The translations under genes were made by a program, and so were the position numbers. The notes under the pieces were generated by a model that saw nothing but the letters and a program-made list of their open reading frames with translations, ran no database searches and was not told the DNA's origin. From Triglochin maritima (taxonomy: Eukaryota; Streptophyta; Magnoliopsida; Alismatales; Juncaginaceae), in contig OY821787.1 in the NCBI GenBank assembly GCA_963682175.1, forward strand, positions 15,912,501-15,976,500: 64,000 nt of DNA. Direction: 5' to 3'. This document shows positions 57,856 through 64,000 of this stretch, one piece after another. Position 1 is the stretch's first letter. Each line of letters begins with the position of its first letter.

Positions 57856-59223
57856 ATGGATGGTTACATGGGCGACCATCCATATCATTTTTGGGACCAG
57901 GACAATTTGTCCTGGTATTCTGGACCCATGCAACCTGGGGTGCCTCAGACAAACACCGCGTATGGTTGGGATAATCTTAATAGTGTGACTGAGCATTCTT
58001 CATATTGGGATAATATGAGAGAGGCACCGACTGCTAGACCACCATCTAGTTACGTCGGATCATATGTTGGTCATCAAACTGAGACATTACAAGAACCTTT
58101 GGCCTCTTTCATGCATGTGGTAGATGACATGAGTGCACCGGTGGCTCCAGTAGCCGTACCGTGTGACTGTTGTGGGTTGAGTGGTCATGTTATCGGGGAA
58201 TGTCCTTATGTTGCCCCTGAGCCTGAGTATGAGCACACATTTTCCCAAAATACTCATTATGACTATTACACATCCGCGTACAACCCGAGTGGGATGGATT
58301 CGTGGGGAGACAATTCTTATTCAAATTCTTATACATCATTTCCACCCTAGTATCCTCCTCCCGATTACCCAGAAGTCTACCAACACCCCACTCCAAATCA
58401 TTGGACTCATTCTCAACCCATCAACACCCAACCCCAAAATTTCTCAAATTCGGACTTGGACCTCATAGTTGACCGCATACCCGATTCCTTGAGACAAACT
58501 TTCCTTACGTTGATGGAAACCACTCAACAGTCCATACAAAATATGGCACTGCAAGTGAGTCAAATGTCGCAACAATTACGTGAACGTGAGGAGAGTAACT
58601 TTTCTTGTCAACATGAGGATTCATCTTTTGATATCGAACCACTACCACATCCACAAATTCAAAGCACAATCTTTCAAAGTCAAACTCCTAGTCAGTCTGA
58701 GGGACTTGGGGTTTCAATTCACGATCACTTAGTGGAAGATTCGATTCAAATTGAGAAAAACAAGGACCAAATTCATTATGAGTCGACACAGGATTGTGCC
58801 TTATCTTTTCGTCCCGTGGCCCTTGAGCCAAATGATCTTCATGTTGTGCCTCTTAAGGACTCACCTCTGCTGGAGCAAGAGCTCCCTAGTACCCTCAATT
58901 TCAATCAACCTGATGAGAGTTTGCCTCTCACTATTGTTCCTGATCATCTTGGAAATGATGGAACATCAAACAACTACATTGCTCATGAGGGTATTAGGAG
59001 TTCATTGGAGGATACCTTGGGTATGAGACCCACTTTTTGTTCGCCTGGTGTGTCGGACATGCCTAACGAGGTTCTTGACCTCGTTCCGACGCACCAGCCA
59101 GTTGGTTGGAGAGTTTGGATTGACGGTCATAACTTCAGCAGCACAACGGGAGAAACTCTTCTTCGTTGCCCCTTATTTCCCAAACTCTTGAGAGGTTCAA
59201 GCTCTTTCAGTTTGATCCTTTGA
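57856..59223 (+). pseudogene. truncated Gag-like and GWRV protein of element E
   Basis: One frame from ATG 57856 with a single amber codon at 58348-58350. The first 164 codons start MDGYMGDHPYHFW and hold a CCHC knuckle (CDCCGLSGHVIGEC, near residue 103), but not the capsid region. After the stop come a Leu/Gln-rich segment like that of A's Gag (LMETTQQSIQNMALQVSQMSQQL) and a long acidic tail ending HQPVGWRVWIDGH, matching HPPIGWRVFFDEQ in A. The retropepsin D-L-G motif is absent. Near 59180 the frame diverges from A's, and A-like sequence (FQFDPLNETPL) continues in another frame, so a frameshift is likely. An ORF this degraded probably has no independent function. Confidence 0.75.
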
Positions 59224-59676
59224 ATGAGACGCCCTTGCGTCCAATTCATGAACCTCTCATTTCATCTTGTGCTCTTTGTGAAGGGGGCCCACGCCTGAGT
59301 ATTCTGGCCCCGCGTGGTGTCATGTTCCCTTTCCAAGTGCATTGACCCACTCTTGAGGTTCCTATTTGATGTCTTTTGACAAATGAAGATGGGAACTTAT
59401 GTTTGTACATAGTTATATTCAAAAAAAAGAAAAAAAAGAGAAAAAAGTACAATAAAAGACTCCTTGAGTGAGCATCGATTGTTGTGGGCTCCAACCCTTG
59501 CGTATTTGGGCCCCATTTCTTTCACGTATTTTATCTCCCTTTTTAAGTATCTCACAGGTTTTGAGGAAATTCGGGTTTGTGTCCATCAATATGACCTTGA
59601 ACTTCCCTTTGTACTTCATGTTGGTGAGATCTCTTCTGTTTCATGCATACATCCATGTAGTATCTTGCTCGCATTC

Positions 59677-59715
59677 ATTGAGGACAATGCATGAAGTAGG
59701 TGTGGGGGGGGGGGG
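59677..59715 (+). other. internal G12 tract with conserved motif, element E
   Basis: ATTGAGGACAATGCATGAAG, then TAGGTGTG and 12 G, the same as in element A. It lies 1.24 kb before the true polypurine tract. Confidence 0.6.
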
Positions 59716-60796
59716 TGTTTTACGTGTGTACATAGTTGAGTCTTTTGCTTTGATTTTTGTTCTTTTGTGTGCATTGTTAGGGTCATGTTAGTGTGCTGCA
59801 TTTAATATCGATATATCTGCTTGCCATGATCCTTGAGTGACTTGTCTTCTTTTGCTTGCCTAGTGCTTTAAATTTTCCACATTTCTTTCAAAATCTTCAT
59901 GTGTTTGTGAAAGAAAATGTTTTGTGGGTTTTGCGTGTGTTTAGCATGTGCAAAACCGTTGAGAGGCAAAGTAAAAAGAAAGCTCCCAAAATTGTCTTGA
60001 ACTTGATGGATTAGGATATCTAGTACAGTGGCTTTAGGATTTATCGAGTCGTTAGGATGCACCCCAGTTTTCCCTTGGGGGTGAGTAATCATAGGGTTTC
60101 AGTGCTCAAACATTTAAAGAAGTCCACCCTGAACCTAATGAGTCAATAATTCGTGTCTGTTAACTTAAGGAAGTTTGTTGTTGTCAAGGACCCTTTAAAT
60201 CTTGTTGTGAGACATTAAGTGTATGGGTTTTGGTTCATGTGTAGATAAGAAATAAGTGAGTAAGTGTTCTCTCTTCTCGCACGGCTCCTATCACTCGGGA
60301 AAGTAAGTCTGAGGGGACTTTGTGCCTGGTGCTTTCAAGTCATCTGACTTGGGATGCGCCGACCGAACTCTCGTTACACGGGTGGTAGGGATTGCCCTAT
60401 GTGGAGATTTGGGGAAAGGTGTACGTGATAGTGTAAGTCCTCATGGGCAATGATGCACGAAACCTGACCCTGGGAGAATGAAGCTCAAACTAATAAAAAG
60501 AAAAGAAACAAAAATGAGAAAAGAAAAAAAGGAAAAAAATGCAAATAAGAACCTTAATGGACTTTACACTTTGTATCACTTGAGGATGTTGAGGTTGTCC
60601 ATGTCTTTCACTTAATTCCTTATTTAACTTGCACGAATGGTTCATTAGATTAGGTGTGTGGACTGATTACCTATATAGAGTCGGCCCGTAGGATTACCAC
60701 GCCCAATGATCGACAAAATTTGTCCAACGAGTCGAGAGTCTAGATTGAATAATGCATCTTGTTCGGATTTTGTGGGTATATCTGCTGAAAACCCTC

Positions 60797-60864
60797 AGGA
60801 GACAACACTCCTCCTCCTTGGCAACAAGGAGGTTTAACGTCTTGTTGCACGTGCTAGGTGCAAC
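60797..60864 (+). other. conserved three-hairpin block, element E
   Basis: AGGAG-(ACAACA)-CTCCT, CCTCCTTG-(GCAA)-CAAGGAGG, 11-nt spacer, GTTGCAC-(GTGCTAG)-GTGCAAC. All stems are perfect. Total 68 nt. Confidence 0.72.
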
Positions 60865-60950
60865 CATGATTCCTACGAAAGTAAGTTAGGATTTCTTGTT
60901 TCTCGTTTGCTTTTATCTTTCTTTGTTTTGCTCGGGAGTAGCAAAAACTT

Positions 60951-60965
60951 AGGTGTGGGGGTATT
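60951..60965 (+). other. polypurine tract of element E
   Basis: AGGTGTGGGGGTATT directly before the 3' LTR. Confidence 0.85.
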
Positions 60966-62500
60966 TGATTGACATCATTTCATGCTTATATTTGTATCTT
61001 ATATCCATTATCGTACACCTAAGCAATGCTACATGATGAGTTTTATGTTTGAATTTCAGAAATAAATAGGTTTGAAGAGATGAAGCATAAAAAGACCCAA
61101 AAGCAGGGAAAAAGGACTGAGTTGAGAGACTCAAGGACTAAGATGCAAGATCGAAGGACCTGAACGTAAGATCAAAGGACCAATGAGCAAACAAGAATAC
61201 TTCACACCATCATGGGCAGTATTTTGGCAATTCTATTCGGGTTGGAGCTCCACCAAGCGAAGTAGATGCATCAAAGACAAACCAAGCCTTCCAGAAAAGC
61301 CCACAAGAAAATCCAGACCGATCAAAACACTGTAGACCGCTAATTGGCAGTCACGTTTGGCCCGAATCCGCTAATATTTCTCCGGGTTACGTATTAGTGT
61401 GTATTTAGTCTATTTCTGATATTTGTTTAGTCCCACATCGGGGGATTGTCCCGGTTTGCCTTTTTCTTTGCCTATAAATAGAACTCTTCACCTTATATTG
61501 TAAACTACCCATTGCTTGGTGGTATTCTCTCTACTAATGATGAGCCTTGAAGCAAAAACTCAAGGTGGAGAAGAATGCTACCTTCAATGTGAGTCATTGT
61601 TAATAAAATAATTGTTCTAGTTTCTTTTAATCTTGTCTTTTAATTTGTGCATGCTTGTTTAGTCTTTCCTTTCCTTTTAAGTTTATTTAGTCTTTCTTGC
61701 TTGCTTAGTGTAGTTTCATTTCAGTATTATGCTTCATTTTGTGAATATAGTTAGTGTAATGAGTAGTGAGTAATTCCATCCCCATTTGGGGGGTGGAGAA
61801 ATATGTGATATGATCATATAGTGTATTAAGTGTGTGTTATCTTAATCCCTTGAGCTTTATATGATTTCCATAACCATCTAATGGGTTTTCACTCTTATCT
61901 TTGATATGCTAATGCTCTTGAATGAAGCTTAGCTTATGCTTTGATTAGTGAACCTATTTTATGGGGAATGATAAGGTTAGGATATGGATAGAATTAATAT
62001 CGGAAACACAATTTATAGTGTATGTAGTCTTGTTGCCTTTACCTTAGTTAATGTCTTGTATGTTTTAATGATATTGGGTTATCTTAATTCATGTGGAGAC
62101 ATAGTAGGGTCTAGTCTTTATACATGAGTTCATATAACTTCATTCCAATTATTGTCTTGTATGTTTTAATATGTAGTCTTATCTTAATTCATGTGGAGGC
62201 AATGTTGGATGTAGTTTTATGATTTCATGCACTACATGTTGTGAGGAGCTTAATTGAACACACACACACATCTTTATATTCACATTATTTCTCTACCGCC
62301 TATGGGGTTTAGTTTTATTGCTTATCTTCATTACCTTTTGCATCTTAGTATAGTTTAGTGTAACCAACCATTATCTCCTTTCTTTACCACTCGCCTTCGA
62401 ACAAACCAAAAGTCGACACACCTCCCTGTGGATCGACCCGTATTTGCCACCGCTTCAACGCGACCGTGCACTTGCGGTTTAATATAAAACGAATCAATCA
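60966..62500 (+). repeat. 3' LTR of element E
   Basis: A 1535-bp LTR close to 55530-57087. It differs by scattered substitutions and small indels, and by having a single palindrome (61335-61352) instead of two. Confidence 0.9.
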
Positions 62501-62505
62501 ATTAT

Positions 62506-62793
62506 CATAAGATGAGACTCAACGTGAGAAGTGTCTAAAATTATGGCAAAACGCATAAAAATTCTGGAACTCATGTGAAGAACAAAGCTAAGCATGAGGG
62601 ATGTCTGAATTTCATGGCAAAACTCATCAAAACAAAGTTTTTTCAATCAATCAAGCGAGTAAACGCTAATTCAAACACACGACTAACAAGTAGCATATCC
62701 AACAGAAAATTTCAGCCAATAAACATGAGGAAACCAAGCATGGGAAGTGTCTGAAACATATGGCAAAACCCATCAAAATTTCTCCAACATGTG
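62506..62793 (-). mobile_element. LTR F, right part
   Basis: It holds three worn copies of CAAGCATGRGAAGTGTCTGAA...ATGGCAAAAC, as in the middle of the A LTR (near 8905-8935 and 16090-16120). LTR G then interrupts it. Confidence 0.5.
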
Positions 62794-64000
62794 TGATTGA
62801 ATCAGTTAAAATACCGCAAGTGCACGACCACGTTGAAGGTATGGCAAATACGGGTCAGTCCACAAGGAGCACGTGTGAGTTGGGTTCACAATACTCGAGT
62901 GGGGGAGAAGAAAAGAGAGACGTGATCAAAACTACACTACAATGCAAAAGAAATCAGAAAATAAGCAATAAAACTAAACCCCTCGGGGAGTAGAGGAAGA
63001 ATGCGAATACGAAAATGGGTGTTGTGTGTGTGTGTTCAAATGTGCTCATCAAAACATGTCATGCATGAAATCCATAAAACTCAATTCCAACTTTGCCTCC
63101 ACATGAAATAAGATAAGACATTATCATTAAAACATACAAGACAATAATTGAAATGAAGCTAATATGTTCACATGCAAAATGACTCAAATCCAACTAGGTC
63201 TCCACATGAAATAAGATTTATTACAATCATTAAAACATACAAGGAATTAATTTAGATAAAGCCAACATGAGCACATGCATGTACATGCCTTGTTTCCTTC
63301 TTCTATTCCATCCTTATCCTAACCTCATCATTCCCCATAAAATAAGCCCACTAATCTAAGCATGTCCAAAGCTTCATTCAAGAGCATTAGCACATCAAAG
63401 ATAAGAGTGAAATCCCATTAGATGGTTTTCGAAATCTTGTAAGACTCAACGGATTAAGATTAACACACACTAATCCATCACATGATCAAATCACCTTCCT
63501 CTCCACCCCCCATGGCGATGGACTACTCTCTAGTCATCTCTACACTAAAGAAAGCATAAAAACAACAATAACCCATAATGTAAATTACTGAAAACAAAAT
63601 TATCCAAACAACAACCTAAAAAAATTATATCTAAGTAAAGATACTAAAGTAAAGAACAAGAACAAAACTAGATTAAGAAACAAAAATACAAAGTTTGCTC
63701 CTCTCCAACCCCCTTATTACACTACTAAAACAGGAAACTAAAACCTACTCTAATGGGGGAAGGAGGAAGAAGAGGTAGAGAGGAGGGATTACAATGGTAT
63801 ATGTAGACTAATACATGGTTAAGATTAATCTGGAAATAATCGGACGACTCTAAATCACATCTGATAGTCCAGGAATGCTCTGACCCGACAACCCGAACCA
63901 TGACCAAAATTGGAGACCATTTGGACCATTTTGATCCGCCAGTGGCAGATCCAAATCCAACAACGGTGGATCAAATGGGCCCGATCAGGTTGAAATTTTG
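62794..64000 (-). mobile_element. LTR G, runs off the window (element A lineage)
   Basis: It starts TGATTGAATCAGTT, then TACCGCAAGTGCACGACCACGTTG, the lineage's LTR end in minus orientation. Its later part (AATAATCGGACGACTCTAA) matches LTR D. The far edge, target duplication and any internal region lie beyond 64000. Confidence 0.7.

Larger units (their letters stand above)
55530..62500 (+). mobile_element. complete gypsy element E (element A family, deleted Gag)
   Basis: A 6.97 kb element with LTRs 55530-57087 and 60966-62500 and a perfect duplication ATTAT at 55525-55529 and 62501-62505. It has a primer site at 57094, a leader block (57301-57430), an open region at 57856-59223, a G12 tract (59704-59715), a three-hairpin block and a polypurine tract (60951-60965). 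Compared with A it lacks the capsid part of Gag and the whole protease, so it is a deletion derivative that would depend on other copies. Confidence 0.92.

Noticed and set aside
59246..59494. Phe-rich 82-residue frame (YFFLFFFFFLN)
   Set aside because: Produced by an A-rich tract (59420-59445) in the non-coding tail of element E.
55530..62500. full autonomous gypsy element with pol
   Set aside because: No reverse transcriptase YXDD box, RNase H or integrase motif was found in A, E or H; the only integrase remnant (3.1-3.8 kb) is of chromovirus type and outside them.

Overview
The window is nuclear DNA of a flowering plant, most likely a eudicot. The evidence is one long P-class pentatricopeptide repeat (PPR) gene with a mitochondrial-type N-terminus, surrounded by Ty3/gypsy and probable Ty1/copia LTRs, hAT-, PIF/Harbinger- and possibly CACTA-type DNA elements, a LINE fragment and AT-rich spacer. 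No bacterial operon, tRNA/rRNA gene or CRISPR array was seen. The species cannot be named from this sequence.

Layout. 1-7 kb: degenerate repeats, then a possible CACTA-like element (2732-4420) enclosing a gypsy integrase remnant and an oppositely oriented LINE reverse transcriptase remnant. 7.1-17.3 kb: a probable copia solo LTR (duplication GAAAT) split by a complete 8.6 kb gypsy element A (8460-17060, minus, duplication GTCCG). 17.3-22.7 kb: AT-rich repeats. 22.7-25.2 kb: a chromovirus-like solo LTR (duplication CATTG) with 14 exact GGTCGACCG boxes. 25-30 kb: spacer and 3' region of the PPR gene. 30.1-33.1 kb: PPR gene (minus), probable orthologue of Arabidopsis At1g06710; a small hAT-type element lies about 145 bp upstream of its start codon. 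34.1-35.0 kb: a foldback repeat. 36.0-43.4 kb: gypsy element H (36246-43295, plus, duplication TTGGT) inserted in a ribose-5-phosphate isomerase gene fragment. 43.4-44.4 kb: low-complexity tandem repeats. 45.2-46.2 kb: a complete non-autonomous hAT element (duplication CCCTCATG). 46.4-51.2 kb: truncated gypsy element C with two copia-type LTR copies. 51.3-53.5 kb: a PIF/Harbinger transposase pseudogene split by solo LTR D (duplication AAAGA). 53.5-54.3 kb: a long-inverted-repeat element. 55.1-64 kb: LTR F, split by gypsy element E (55530-62500, plus, duplication ATTAT) and by LTR G, which runs off the end.

Elements A, C, E and H and LTRs D, F and G belong to one lineage. Where the parts survive they share a tRNA-Asp-type primer-binding site, TGATTGA/TCAATCA-type LTR ends, an AGGTGTGGGGGTATT polypurine tract, and Athila-like Gag and D-L-G protease. 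None of A, E or H encodes recognisable reverse transcriptase, RNase H or integrase, so they look non-autonomous and presumably moved with enzymes from a related element elsewhere.

The most novel signals are conserved non-coding structures in this lineage. One is a 68-nt three-hairpin block upstream of the polypurine tract, with GNRA loops and a compensatory change. Others are a bulged hairpin at the LTR end next to the primer site, a twice-repeated palindrome that has collapsed to one copy in the 3' LTR of both A and E, a conserved 5' leader block inverted-duplicated in H, an internal G12 tract, and a GWRV-containing protein tail found where pol would be expected.
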